From positions 744,001 to 808,000 of the forward strand of contig CAYMNQ010000001.1 of NCBI GenBank assembly GCA_964391865.1: a DNA stretch of 64,000 bases. Direction: 5' to 3'. The notes under the pieces are model-generated. The model made no database searches, was not told the DNA's origin, and was given only the letters and a program-made list of their open reading frames with translations. Below, piece after piece: positions 36,755 to 44,887 of this stretch; within the stretch, counting starts at the first letter, position 1, and each line of letters opens with the position of its first letter. The DNA comes from DASZQL01 sp964391865 (lineage in GTDB: Bacteria; Planctomycetota; Phycisphaerae; Phycisphaerales; UBA1924). The position numbers and the translations under genes are program-made.

Positions 36755-39595
36755 ATGGCTCAGGTCTCGGTCGATCGGCAGAGTCTTCTTCTCGACGGCC
36801 GGCGGGTCTGGCTCGTCGGCGGGACGTTCGACTACGCACGCACGCCCCACCCGCTCTGGCCCGCGCGGCTGCGGCTGATGCGCCAGGCGGGGCTGAACAC
36901 CGTGTGCCTGCCCGTCCCGTGGGCGAGGCACGAGCCGCGCCGCGGCCACTTCGATTTCGCGGGCGATCTCGACCTGCCGGGCTGCCTGTCGCTCATCGGG
37001 GGCATGGGCCTGCGGGTCATTCTCCGCGCCGGGCCGGCGATCGACGACGCCTGGGACTTCGGGGGGCTGCCCGGCTGGCTCGGACCCATCACCGGCGGGC
37101 GCGTCCGCGGCACGGACCCGGAGTACCTAAAGGCATGCGCTTCGTGGTTCGCCGCCCTAGCCTCGAAGGTTAAGGACCATCAGGCCGCCGGCTCGCGCAA
37201 GCGATCCGGTCCGATCCTGCTCGTGCAGACCGAGCATCGCTACCACTGCGGCAGCGAGGCGCTCACGAAAGGCTACCTCGCCGAGCTCGACCGCTTCCTG
37301 CGCGAGAGCGGCGTGAGCGTCCCCGTCATCAACACCAACGGGCTGTTCACCTCCGTCGAGGGGCAGATCGACGGCTGGACCGGCTCGTCGCACCTGCACG
37401 CGAACATGCGCCAGTTACGGTTCTTGCGCCCGGACCAGCCGCGGATTCTCGCGTCGCTGCGCGTCGGGTGCGCCGACGTGTGGGGCGAGGAGCGCCGGAA
37501 CCAACGCACACCCACGCATCTGCTGCGCCAGGCGGTCGAGGCTCTCGCCGCCGGGGCGCAGTTCGTCCTCGACCCCTTCGTGGGCGGCACGAACTTCGGC
37601 TTCAGCGCGGGGCGGCTCGACGACGGGGCGGCCCGATTCGTCACCACCAGCCACGATTGCGGCGCGCCGGTCAGCGAAGCCGGCGCGCCGACCCCGGCGT
37701 ACTTTGCGCTCCGCCGGGCGGCCATGTTCGCGTCGCACTTCGAGGGCGTCCTCTCCGCGATCGACCCGGAATGGCAGCCCGCGGCGGCGGCGCTCGATTC
37801 GCTCGCGCCGCATGTGATCGACGACGAAACCGGCGAGCGTGCCGCGCCCGCGAAGAACGCCGCCGTTGGCGCGGCAGTGAGCGTGATCCACCAGTCCGGC
37901 CCGCAGGGCGACGTGGCGTTCGTCTTCGGGCGCGAGGGTGAAAGGAACCAGAGCGTCTCACTCGTCCTGCCCGACGGCTCGACGCTGCCAGTGGCGCTCG
38001 GGGAGCAGGGAGCCGCATGGGTGCTGCTGCGGGCGCACCTCTTCAGCAAGGCGCGGCTCGATTACTGCAACTTGAACGCATTCGCCGCCGTCGGATCGAT
38101 CTTCGTCTGCTTCGGCCCGGCGGGCGCCCCGGGGCTGATCTCCATCAACGGAGCCGCGCTGGAAGTGATCGTCCCCGACGGACTCTCGCCCCATCTCGAA
38201 CAACTCGAAGGCGTCACGGTCGTTGTGTGCAACGAGGACGCGATCGACGCGGTGACGGCGGGCGAGTCATCCGTCTTCATCGGCGCGATCGGCGTGAACG
38301 AGCAGGGCGTGCCGATCCCGCACCCGAAATTTAGGAGTGTCACGCGCCTCAGCGCCAGCGGCGATTCGAGCGTCATGAACGCGCCCGCGACCGGTACCGC
38401 GGCGGGGCGTGTGAAGGTCACCATCGGCCCATGGTCGAGCTCATTATGTGAAGAGCACGCGGGCGGCTCGAGCGTCCGCTTCGCGTCCATCCCAGGGCCG
38501 GCGTCGCTCGCCGAACTCGGCGCGGAGTCGGGCTACGGCTGGCTGCGCCTGCGCTTCAAAGCCGCGCCGGGCGCGGTAAGAGCGGGCCTGTTCCACGCGG
38601 GCGATCGGCTAAACTGCTTCCTCGACGGCGCGCCGATGGGCGTCTTCGGTCTTGGGCCCGGCGCCGATGACGGGCTGCTCCCGCTCGCGCTGAAGAAACC
38701 CGGCGTGACGCTCGTCGCGCTCGCGGACAACCTCGGGCGCTTCAGCAGCGGAACGGGCATGGGCGAGTCGAAGGGGATCTTCGGGCACCTCTGGGCCGTC
38801 AAGCCCTTGCGCGCCGGACCGCCCAAGCTGGCGACGGGCAAGCCAGTCTCCCCCATCGACTTCGCCGCCGTGCTCGGGGTGCCGTGCTTCGGCGTCGAGG
38901 ACGGCGAAGTCACCGACGCGCGCCGGATCGCGTGGACCTTTGAGCACCGCAGACAGTCGCCCGTGTTCCTGACGATCGATCCGCCAGTCGGCGGCGCACG
39001 CCGCTCCATCGGCCCGGCGGTGCTGATTTTCAACTCCGAGCCGATCGCGCTGCTTCCCACCAGTGGGCGCGTGCGCCTCCAACTGCCGAGCGCCAAGTTC
39101 TCGAAGGGCAAGAACTCCCTTGAGGTCGCGGTGATGGGCGACGCGGAGCGCGCGCTCACGGCTCTCAAGGAAGGCGCCGCGTTCTTCGAGGGCGAATCGT
39201 GCATTTCCGAGAAAGCCGATTGGTCCTTCGCCAAATGGGAACCGCCGGCGCGCTGGGACGGGCCGAAGAAGGGCGAGGTTTCGCCCGAGCCTCGCGGCGC
39301 ACGCAAGGGATTCCCGGCGTGGTGGCGCGCGGAGTTCACGCTTGACCGCGCACCGCTCGCGTCGATGGCAATCGAGCCGACCGGCCTCAGCAAGGGACAA
39401 ATGTTCGTGAACGGGCACAACCTAGGGCGATACTGGGCCGCGACGCCGACCGGCAGGCGCGTCCCGCCCCAAAGCGAATACATCGTGCCCGAGTGCTGGC
39501 TCCGCGCAGGAGCAAATGAGATCGTCATCTTCGACGAGCACGGCTGCTCGCCCACGAAACTGAAGATCGTGCCGGCGTCAGCTCTTCCCGCCTGA
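36755..39595 (+). CDS. GH35-like beta-galactosidase homologue lacking the catalytic glutamates
   Basis: From the ATG at 36755 the protein has 946 residues. The N-terminal barrel follows GH35: LLDGRRVWLVGGTFDYAR, MRQAGLNTVCLPVPWARHEP, GHFDFAGDLDL and RAGPAIDDAWDFGGLPGWL. The C-terminal jelly roll has MFVNGHNLGRYW and YIVPECWLRAG. Known GH35 enzymes use the second Glu of ENEY as acid/base and the Glu of EFxxGWxDxWG as nucleophile. Here those positions read TEHRY (Arg162) and ASLRVGCADVWG (Ser234). The protein may bind sugar without cutting it, or use other residues. No signal peptide is evident. Its 3' end overlaps the dockerin-like gene by 18 bp. Confidence 0.85.
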   Translation: MAQVSVDRQSLLLDGRRVWLVGGTFDYARTPHPLWPARLRLMRQAGLNTVCLPVPWARHEPRRGHFDFAGDLDLPGCLSLIGGMGLRVILRAGPAIDDAWDFGGLPGWLGPITGGRVRGTDPEYLKACASWFAALASKVKDHQAAGSRKRSGPILLVQTEHRYHCGSEALTKGYLAELDRFLRESGVSVPVINTNGLFTSVEGQIDGWTGSSHLHANMRQLRFLRPDQPRILASLRVGCADVWGEERRNQRTPTHLLRQAVEALAAGAQFVLDPFVGGTNFGFSAGRLDDGAARFVTTSHDCGAPVSEAGAPTPAYFALRRAAMFASHFEGVLSAIDPEWQPAAAALDSLAPHVIDDETGERAAPAKNAAVGAAVSVIHQSGPQGDVAFVFGREGERNQSVSLVLPDGSTLPVALGEQGAAWVLLRAHLFSKARLDYCNLNAFAAVGSIFVCFGPAGAPGLISINGAALEVIVPDGLSPHLEQLEGVTVVVCNEDAIDAVTAGESSVFIGAIGVNEQGVPIPHPKFRSVTRLSASGDSSVMNAPATGTAAGRVKVTIGPWSSSLCEEHAGGSSVRFASIPGPASLAELGAESGYGWLRLRFKAAPGAVRAGLFHAGDRLNCFLDGAPMGVFGLGPGADDGLLPLALKKPGVTLVALADNLGRFSSGTGMGESKGIFGHLWAVKPLRAGPPKLATGKPVSPIDFAAVLGVPCFGVEDGEVTDARRIAWTFEHRRQSPVFLTIDPPVGGARRSIGPAVLIFNSEPIALLPTSGRVRLQLPSAKFSKGKNSLEVAVMGDAERALTALKEGAAFFEGESCISEKADWSFAKWEPPARWDGPKKGEVSPEPRGARKGFPAWWRAEFTLDRAPLASMAIEPTGLSKGQMFVNGHNLGRYWAATPTGRRVPPQSEYIVPECWLRAGANEIVIFDEHGCSPTKLKIVPASALPA

Positions 39596-40393
39596 GCAGT
39601 CGGCGTTCCAATTCAGATTCACCACCGAGATATCAGAAAGCCCAACGGCCCCGTCGCCGTCCAGATCGCCCGCCATCGGCGACGCGGCACCCCAATTCTG
39701 TACGACCACCGACACATCCGACAATCCCACCAGTTGATCCCCGTCGGCGTCGCCGGGGCAGGCGGGCACGACCGTGGCGAAGCGGAAATTGTCGGTGTAC
39801 AGGTTGATGCCGAGGGCCGTGTCCCCGCCGTTCGCCGACACGAGGTAGACAAAGCCGCCGCTGGTCGTGAAGGTTTCGGTCTGCCACTCCACCGGCTGCA
39901 TGCGCAGGCCGTCGATGAGCGGGCGGATCACGCCGCCGACGATGTAGAACGCATGGTCGAGAAACTCGGGGTTCTCGACGTCGCCGTCATCGACGAACCA
40001 ATCGAACTCAAAGGTGCCGGCGGGGAAGTTCCGCCGAAGGATCGAGTAGTTCCCAACACTCCCCACGCCGCCGATGGACTCGTAGTACGCCTGAAGCGTT
40101 CCGGGCTCAAGCCCAGTCCACGTCTCCGCTTGAACGGGCGACATCTGCCCCGCGACCTGCAGCGACATGCGCAAACTTTCGGTCGGCGGCAAGCCGTTGA
40201 TCTGCGTCATCTCAACCGTCGTCGCCAGCGACGTGAAACCGATGCTCCACATGGAGAGCCCGCTCTCGAAGCCGTTATTCGGGAACGCCGGCTCGCCCGC
40301 GTGCGCGGGGATCGTGACGAGGCTCAACAACCCGGCCGCACACAGAGTGCACGGACGGAAAGCCGAGAACAGCCATTGTCTGCGGGTTCGCAT
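39578..40393 (-). CDS. Exported protein with dockerin-like C-terminal repeats
   Basis: The 271-residue protein has a signal peptide ending about AHA-GEP. A beta-sandwich-like domain (about 35-205) follows, with NNGFESGLSMWS and TFEFDWFVDDGD, like carbohydrate-binding or PEP-CTERM-associated jelly rolls. The last 55 residues carry two calcium-loop repeats, CPGDADGDQLVGLSD and AGDLDGDGAVGLSD, each followed by a helix ending NW. These are type I dockerin-like repeats. In planctomycetes such tails are common on surface proteins without a cellulosome. Its convergence on the GH35-like gene may be chance. Confidence 0.85.
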   Translation of the reverse strand: MRTRRQWLFSAFRPCTLCAAGLLSLVTIPAHAGEPAFPNNGFESGLSMWSIGFTSLATTVEMTQINGLPPTESLRMSLQVAGQMSPVQAETWTGLEPGTLQAYYESIGGVGSVGNYSILRRNFPAGTFEFDWFVDDGDVENPEFLDHAFYIVGGVIRPLIDGLRMQPVEWQTETFTTSGGFVYLVSANGGDTALGINLYTDNFRFATVVPACPGDADGDQLVGLSDVSVVVQNWGAASPMAGDLDGDGAVGLSDISVVNLNWNADCSGGKS

Positions 40394-40673
40394 GGTTCGT
40401 TGGTTCGACGAATCGGGGGCTTCTTCTCTCTTCTCACCTCGGCGCGCGAGCGCCGCTCGACCCGTCCGATTCTAATCGATGCCCATACCAAGTAAAGAAA
40501 AAATCGCGTGTCTGCCGTGTGAAACTAGTGAGACTACTGCGCAATCATCTCCCGCAAAGCAGTTGCCGCACGCCGCACGGCACCGTCCGCTACAGTGCCA
40601 GTCCGCCGCGCGGCGTTTGTGCGTCGCGCCGACTGAGACGGTGTAGATCGGCGAAAATCCGCAGTGCATCGGC

Positions 40674-41741
40674 ATGCCTGACCCCCGGCGCATCCTGATC
40701 ATCCGCCCCAGCGCCCTGGGGGACGTGTGCCGCACGGTGCCGGTGCTCGCCAGCCTCAGACGCCGGTATTCGGGTGCTGTTATTGACTGGTTGGTTCAGG
40801 ATTCCTTCGCCCCCGCCGTCGCCGCACACCCAGATCTCGACGCCGTCATCCCCTTCCGGCGCAGCGCGATGCGCGGCTCGCGCCTCCTTTCACCCGAAGG
40901 TCGCGCGGCATTCGCGCAACTGCGCCGCGCGCTGCGGGCACGCGACGGCGCAGCGTACGAACTCGTCATCGACTGCCAGGGATTGCTCCGCTCGGGCTTC
41001 TTCGCGTGGCTCACCGGCGCGCCGGCACGCGTCGGCTATGCAAACGCGGAGGAACTCGGCTGGCTGGGATGCAACCGTCGGCATCACGTCCCGCGCGATC
41101 GTCACACGGTCGACCGCATGCTCGCGCTCATCGAAGCCGAAGACGTGCCGCCGGTGCGCGATCTGCGCCTATACACACCGGAATCCGATCGCGCTGCGCT
41201 GGACGAGCGCCTGAAACACGCACGCTTCGTGCTGCTCGCGCCCACCAGCCGGTGGGAGGGCAAGCGCTGGCCCGCCGATCGCTTCACCGAAGTGGCCCGC
41301 GCCATCCTCGCCGAGCGTGCCGCCGATTTCGTCGTGATCGTCGCTTCAGAATCCGAGCGCTCGCAGTGCGCCCCGCTGCTCGAACTCGCGGCCCGCGAGC
41401 CGCGCGTCATCGACCTGATCGGGCGCACCAGCGTCGGCGGGCTGATGGCGGCGGTCGAGCGCGCCGCCCTCGTCATCGCCAACGACTCCGCCTCCCTGCA
41501 CATGGCCGTCGGCTTCGACCGCCCGATCGTCTCCCTCTTCGGCCCGACGCGCGTCGATCTCGTCGGCCCGTACGGGCGCGAACGTGACGTCCTCCAGCCC
41601 GCCCCCCCCCCGCCGCCCGGCGTGTCGCACAAGGACGCCGCCGCCGGCCGCGAACTGATGGCGCGCATCCCCACGGCACAGGTCATCGACGCCGCGCTCG
41701 AACGGCTCGCGAATTCAAGCCCGCACGGGGCCGCGCGATGA
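40674..41741 (+). CDS. ADP-heptose:LPS heptosyltransferase-like protein (GT9)
   Basis: The 355-residue protein is a GT-B glycosyltransferase of family 9. It begins RRILIIRPSALGDVCRTVPVLASL and has LVIDCQGLLRSGFFAWLTGA, PTSRWEGKRWPADRF and LVIANDSASLHMAVGFDRPIVSLFGPT. These enzymes add heptose or a related sugar to the LPS inner core in the cytoplasm. A run of ten C (41602-41611) sits in the coding frame near the C-terminus. The stop overlaps the maf ATG by 4 bp. With lpxK two genes downstream, this is probably an LPS operon. Confidence 0.9.
   Translation: MPDPRRILIIRPSALGDVCRTVPVLASLRRRYSGAVIDWLVQDSFAPAVAAHPDLDAVIPFRRSAMRGSRLLSPEGRAAFAQLRRALRARDGAAYELVIDCQGLLRSGFFAWLTGAPARVGYANAEELGWLGCNRRHHVPRDRHTVDRMLALIEAEDVPPVRDLRLYTPESDRAALDERLKHARFVLLAPTSRWEGKRWPADRFTEVARAILAERAADFVVIVASESERSQCAPLLELAAREPRVIDLIGRTSVGGLMAAVERAALVIANDSASLHMAVGFDRPIVSLFGPTRVDLVGPYGRERDVLQPAPPPPPGVSHKDAAAGRELMARIPTAQVIDAALERLANSSPHGAAR
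41602..41611 (+). repeat. Poly-C(10) tract inside the GT9 gene
   Basis: Ten consecutive C residues encode part of PAPPPPPG near residue 310 of the glycosyltransferase. Loss or gain of one C would shift the frame before the last 40 or so residues. Sequencing error is another explanation for length changes here. Confidence 0.85.
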
Positions 41742-42337
41742 ACCCGCCGCCCATCTATCTGGCGTCCACCTCGCCCCGTCGGCGTCAGATTCTCAGCGAG
41801 CTGAACATCGCGCACACCGCGATCCACCCGGGCGTCGACGACGCGGCCCTCGTCCCCGGCCGCGCCTGCCCCGCGCCGTGGTGGCCCGCGGCCCTCGCGC
41901 ACCTCAAGGCCCGCGCGGGGCGCGAGCAACTCCGAGCCCTCGGCATCACGAACGCACTCGTCATCGGGGCCGACACCATCGTGCTCAAGGGCGCCGAGAT
42001 CATCGGCCAGCCGCGCGACGCCGCCGACGCGCGCCGCACTATCGAGCGCCTGCGCCGCGGCACGCACGAAGTCATCACGGGCGTGGCGCTGCTGCACGCC
42101 GCTCAGCGCGATCTCTTTCTCGACGCCGCGCGCGTGACGGTGGGCGACATCCCCGACACCGCGATCGACGAATACATCGCCTCCGGCGACTGGCGCGGCA
42201 AAGCCGGGGCGTACAACCTCTCCGAACGGCTCGCGGCAGGATGGTCAATCACGTTCGATGGTGACGCCTGCACGGTTATGGGCCTCCCATCGAAGCAACT
42301 CCCCGCTCGACTCGCTTGGTTTCTGGGGTATGGTTGA
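41738..42337 (+). CDS. maf: Maf-family nucleotide pyrophosphatase
   Basis: The 199-residue protein has the Maf signature ASTSPRRRQIL near its start, GADTIVLKGAEIIGQP and the C-terminal GDWRGKAGAYNL. Maf proteins hydrolyse non-canonical or canonical nucleoside triphosphates (dTTP, UTP or modified forms) and affect septum formation in some bacteria. The ATG overlaps the GT9 stop, so translation is coupled. The subfamily cannot be fixed from sequence alone. Confidence 0.93.
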   Translation: MNPPPIYLASTSPRRRQILSELNIAHTAIHPGVDDAALVPGRACPAPWWPAALAHLKARAGREQLRALGITNALVIGADTIVLKGAEIIGQPRDAADARRTIERLRRGTHEVITGVALLHAAQRDLFLDAARVTVGDIPDTAIDEYIASGDWRGKAGAYNLSERLAAGWSITFDGDACTVMGLPSKQLPARLAWFLGYG

Positions 42338-42352
42338 ATCGCAGCCACAGAC

Positions 42353-42766
42353 ATGACCGACGCGCTCATCATCCCGGCGGCGTACACCATCCCCTTCGCG
42401 GCGATCTTCCTCGCCGCGCTCGCGCTGCACGCGCGGGCCGAGTGGCGCGGGCCGGGCGACCGACTCCGCCAGCGAGTCCGGCTGGCGAACGCGGCGGTCA
42501 TCGCGCTCGCCGTCCCGCTGCTCACGATCGGCAGCAGCTTCATCGACCCGCAGGAATCCGCCCGCGCATGGATGCTCATCTGGCTGGGGAATCTGGGGCT
42601 GTTGCTCATCTCGCTCGGACTCGCGATGCTGGACGCGATGAACACCATCCGCCACACACGCCGAGCGAGGCGCGACGCGCCGGGTTCGATCGAAGCGCTC
42701 GCGGCTGAGATTCTGTCGGCCCATCGCGCGGACGCCGCGCGCGGGGTGACGCCCCGTGCCGACTGA
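42353..42766 (+). CDS. Small membrane protein with three helices
   Basis: The 137-residue protein has three hydrophobic segments (about 7-26, 44-62 and 73-93) and a charged C-terminal tail. I do not recognise the family. It lies 15 bp after maf and overlaps the lpxK GTG by 11 bp, so it belongs to the GT9-maf-lpxK transcript. A role in envelope lipid metabolism is only suggested by the context. Confidence 0.65.
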   Translation: MTDALIIPAAYTIPFAAIFLAALALHARAEWRGPGDRLRQRVRLANAAVIALAVPLLTIGSSFIDPQESARAWMLIWLGNLGLLLISLGLAMLDAMNTIRHTRRARRDAPGSIEALAAEILSAHRADAARGVTPRAD

Positions 42767-43892
42767 TCGAACGGACTCGTCCCCACCCGGCGGACCGCTG
42801 CCCCGCCCGATCGGCGCGCTCCTCGAGCCTCTCTACCGCGCCACGATATCACTGCGCAACCGCACCTTCGACCGCGGCTGGCGCGTCACGCGCCTGCCCT
42901 TCCCCGTCATCAGCGTCGGCAACCTCTCCGTCGGCGGCACCGGCAAGACGCCCATGGTCCAGTGGATCGCCCGCACGCTCGCCGAGAGCGGCGTGCACCC
43001 CGCGATCGCGCTCCGCGGCTACATGCCGCATGGAGGGCAAGACCGGAGGCCCTCCTCTACGAAACCTAGTGGGACGGGCGTCCCGCCCGTCTCTCCCCAA
43101 CCTCCGTCTTCCTCTTCTCTCCACTATTCCGACGAAGCCGCGCTCTACTGCGAAGCGCTGCCGGGCGTGCCGCTCGCCATCGGCGCGAAGCGCGCCGAAA
43201 CCCTCGCCGCCCTTCGGCGGGAACACGAGTTCGACTGCGCCATCCTCGACGACGGCTTCCAGCACCGCTTCGTCGCGCGCGATCTCGACGTCGTGCTGAT
43301 CGACTCGACCCGCGACCCGACGGATGAGCCGTGCCTCCCCGCCGGCTGGCAGCGCGAGCCGATATCGTCACTCAAGCGGGCGGATGTGATCGTGTACACG
43401 CGCGTGGACGCCCGGCGCGGCGCGATGCTCGACGCAATCCATCAGCACGTCGAGCACGCCGCCGGGCCCAAGCCCTTCGCGGCGTGCGCGCACGAATGGG
43501 CCGAATTGCTGAGCACGGACGCCGACCCGCGCCCGGTCGAGTGGCTCCGCGGTCGGCGCGTCGCTCTGCTCGCCGCGATCGGCAACCCCGGCGCCTTCAT
43601 CGAGCACGCACAGTTGCTCGGCGCGGAGCCGGTGCTGCGGATCGCGCGCCGCGACCATCACAGCTGGTCCGCCGCCGATCTCGAAGAACTCCGCGCCCGC
43701 CTCGCCGAATGCGCCCCCATCGACGCGATCGTCACGACCGAAAAGGACTGGGTGAAGCTCCGCCGGCTTGATCTCTCATCGCTCCCCTGTCCGGTCTTGC
43801 GGCCGAAGCTCGAACTCCGCTTCTACCGCGGCGAGGCAATGCTCCGAGATCGACTCCTCGCCGCAGCGAGGACGTCGGGGCACAAGACGTGA
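42756..43892 (+). CDS. lpxK: Tetraacyldisaccharide 4'-kinase with a repeat-derived insertion
   Basis: The 378-residue inner-membrane enzyme phosphorylates the 4' position of the lipid A precursor. It shows the P-loop GGTGKTPMVQW (60-70), ALRGYM, then SDEAALY and CAILDDGFQHRFVARDLDVVLID, and VTTEKDWVKLR near the end. Between RGY and DEA lie about 35 Pro/Ser-rich residues (91-125), including GTGVPPVSPQPPSSSS, encoded by an interspersed repeat. The family normally has a flexible loop there. Its GTG start overlaps the gene before it by 11 bp. Its presence supports an LPS-type outer membrane. Confidence 0.93.
   Translation: MPTDRTDSSPPGGPLPRPIGALLEPLYRATISLRNRTFDRGWRVTRLPFPVISVGNLSVGGTGKTPMVQWIARTLAESGVHPAIALRGYMPHGGQDRRPSSTKPSGTGVPPVSPQPPSSSSLHYSDEAALYCEALPGVPLAIGAKRAETLAALRREHEFDCAILDDGFQHRFVARDLDVVLIDSTRDPTDEPCLPAGWQREPISSLKRADVIVYTRVDARRGAMLDAIHQHVEHAAGPKPFAACAHEWAELLSTDADPRPVEWLRGRRVALLAAIGNPGAFIEHAQLLGAEPVLRIARRDHHSWSAADLEELRARLAECAPIDAIVTTEKDWVKLRRLDLSSLPCPVLRPKLELRFYRGEAMLRDRLLAAARTSGHKT
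43030..43127 (+). repeat. In-frame TGVPPV-type repeat inside lpxK
   Basis: The stretch begins with the GGAGGGCAAGACCGGAGGCCCTCC palindrome-like segment (43032-43055). The 47-bp block from 43065 follows, with the core ACGGGCGTCCCGCCCGT and then TCCCCAACCTCC. The 47-bp block matches the ligase-like gene block at about 9916-9962 at 41 positions. Both are read in the same phase. Confidence 0.88.
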
Positions 43893-43932
43893 ACGCTGAC
43901 GTGTTCGGGTCCGGCGCGAACGCGGCACTGCT

Positions 43933-44415
43933 TCACTCCTTGTGGTACGTCCCCGTGTGCCGCACTCCCTTCTCGCACCATGCCTTGAGGTGCTGCCAAC
44001 CGTCGATCCAGCCGAAGTCCCAGTCAACATCCCAGCCCGGCTCGCACAGACCGTGCCCTTCGTGGCTGAACTTGATGAGCGTGCCCCCGTCGCGCTCTTC
44101 GAGCTCGAACTTCACGAGATTGTCGATCGCCGCCTTCACGCCGATCATGCCGCGGATGTGCAGCGTGCGCGGACGGCGGATACATGTCACATGACCCCAG
44201 ACGTAGCCGTCGCTCTCGTTGTACATCTCGCAGAAAAGCCCGCCCGGCTTCGGGTCGAGCGTGAACAGCGGGCGAACCTTGTCGCACGTGTGCGGGTACC
44301 AGCAGTCGATCTCTTCCGTCAGCGCGCGGAACACCCTGTCGCGGGGCGCGGCAATGACGATCTCCTGCTCCATTTTGAAATGGTCCACATTCGGTTTCGA
44401 TTTCTGCACGGCCAT
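43933..44415 (-). CDS. SRPBCC-family protein (AHSA1/START-like)
   Basis: From the ATG at 44415 (MAVQKSKPNV, AAAGGAG 8 bp upstream) the protein has 160 residues. It has the helix-grip fold of activator-of-Hsp90-like proteins: EQEIVIAAPRDRVFRALT near the start and DGWQHLKAWCEKG at the end. The pocket may bind a small hydrophobic ligand. It follows an ArsR-type regulator gene by 44 bp on the same strand, a pairing widespread in bacteria. The ligand is unknown. Confidence 0.9.
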   Translation of the reverse strand: MAVQKSKPNVDHFKMEQEIVIAAPRDRVFRALTEEIDCWYPHTCDKVRPLFTLDPKPGGLFCEMYNESDGYVWGHVTCIRRPRTLHIRGMIGVKAAIDNLVKFELEERDGGTLIKFSHEGHGLCEPGWDVDWDFGWIDGWQHLKAWCEKGVRHTGTYHKE

Positions 44416-44459
44416 GTCCGCAACTCCTTTCATCTGCTTGCCGGCCGCTGGCGCGCGGC

Positions 44460-44813
44460 TCAGCGTTGCTCCCGCTCGCTCTTCCCCGTCTCCGCCTGCC
44501 GCTTCAATGACACCAGCGAGCGGGCCCACACATCCGCGTAGCGGCTGACCCATCGCTCATAGATCAGCCGCAGCGGCACCGCGTTCAGGTAGTTCCACAC
44601 CTGCCGACCCTGCTTGCGGTCGAGGACCAGCCCCGCCTCCTTCAGCACGCCCAGGTGCTTCATGACGGCGAACCGCGTCACCTCCGCCGCGAACGGCTCG
44701 CACAGCTGGTTCACCGTCCGCGGCCCATCGCGCAGCAGATCAAGCAGCCGCCGACGCGTGGGGTCCGCGAGCGCCTTCCAGACGGGATCGAACTGATCGA
44801 CACTCCGATTCAT
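44460..44813 (-). CDS. ArsR-family transcriptional regulator
   Basis: From the ATG at 44813 (MNRSVDQFDPVWKALADPTRR) the protein has 117 residues. It is a winged helix-turn-helix with RRRLLDLLRDGPRTVNQLCEPF and FAVMKHLGVLKEAGLV. No ArsR metal-binding Cys cluster is seen, so it is of the non-metal type often paired with SRPBCC proteins. It probably represses its own operon; a candidate operator lies 2 bp upstream of the start codon. Confidence 0.92.
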   Translation of the reverse strand: MNRSVDQFDPVWKALADPTRRRLLDLLRDGPRTVNQLCEPFAAEVTRFAVMKHLGVLKEAGLVLDRKQGRQVWNYLNAVPLRLIYERWVSRYADVWARSLVSLKRQAETGKSEREQR

Positions 44814-44815
44814 AT

Positions 44816-44831
44816 GTGACCAAATGGTAAC
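44816..44831 (-). promoter_or_regulatory. Candidate operator of the ArsR/SRPBCC operon
   Basis: GTTACCATTTGGTCAC on the minus strand is an inverted repeat with 7-bp arms, a 2-bp spacer and one mismatch. It lies immediately before the arsR-type start codon in a locally AT-rich stretch. Autorepression by the encoded regulator is a reasonable inference. Confidence 0.5.
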
Positions 44832-44887
44832 ACAATAGTGCGGTGCACCGCATCCAAGCCGCCCGCCATCACGAATATGCTCGGTGC

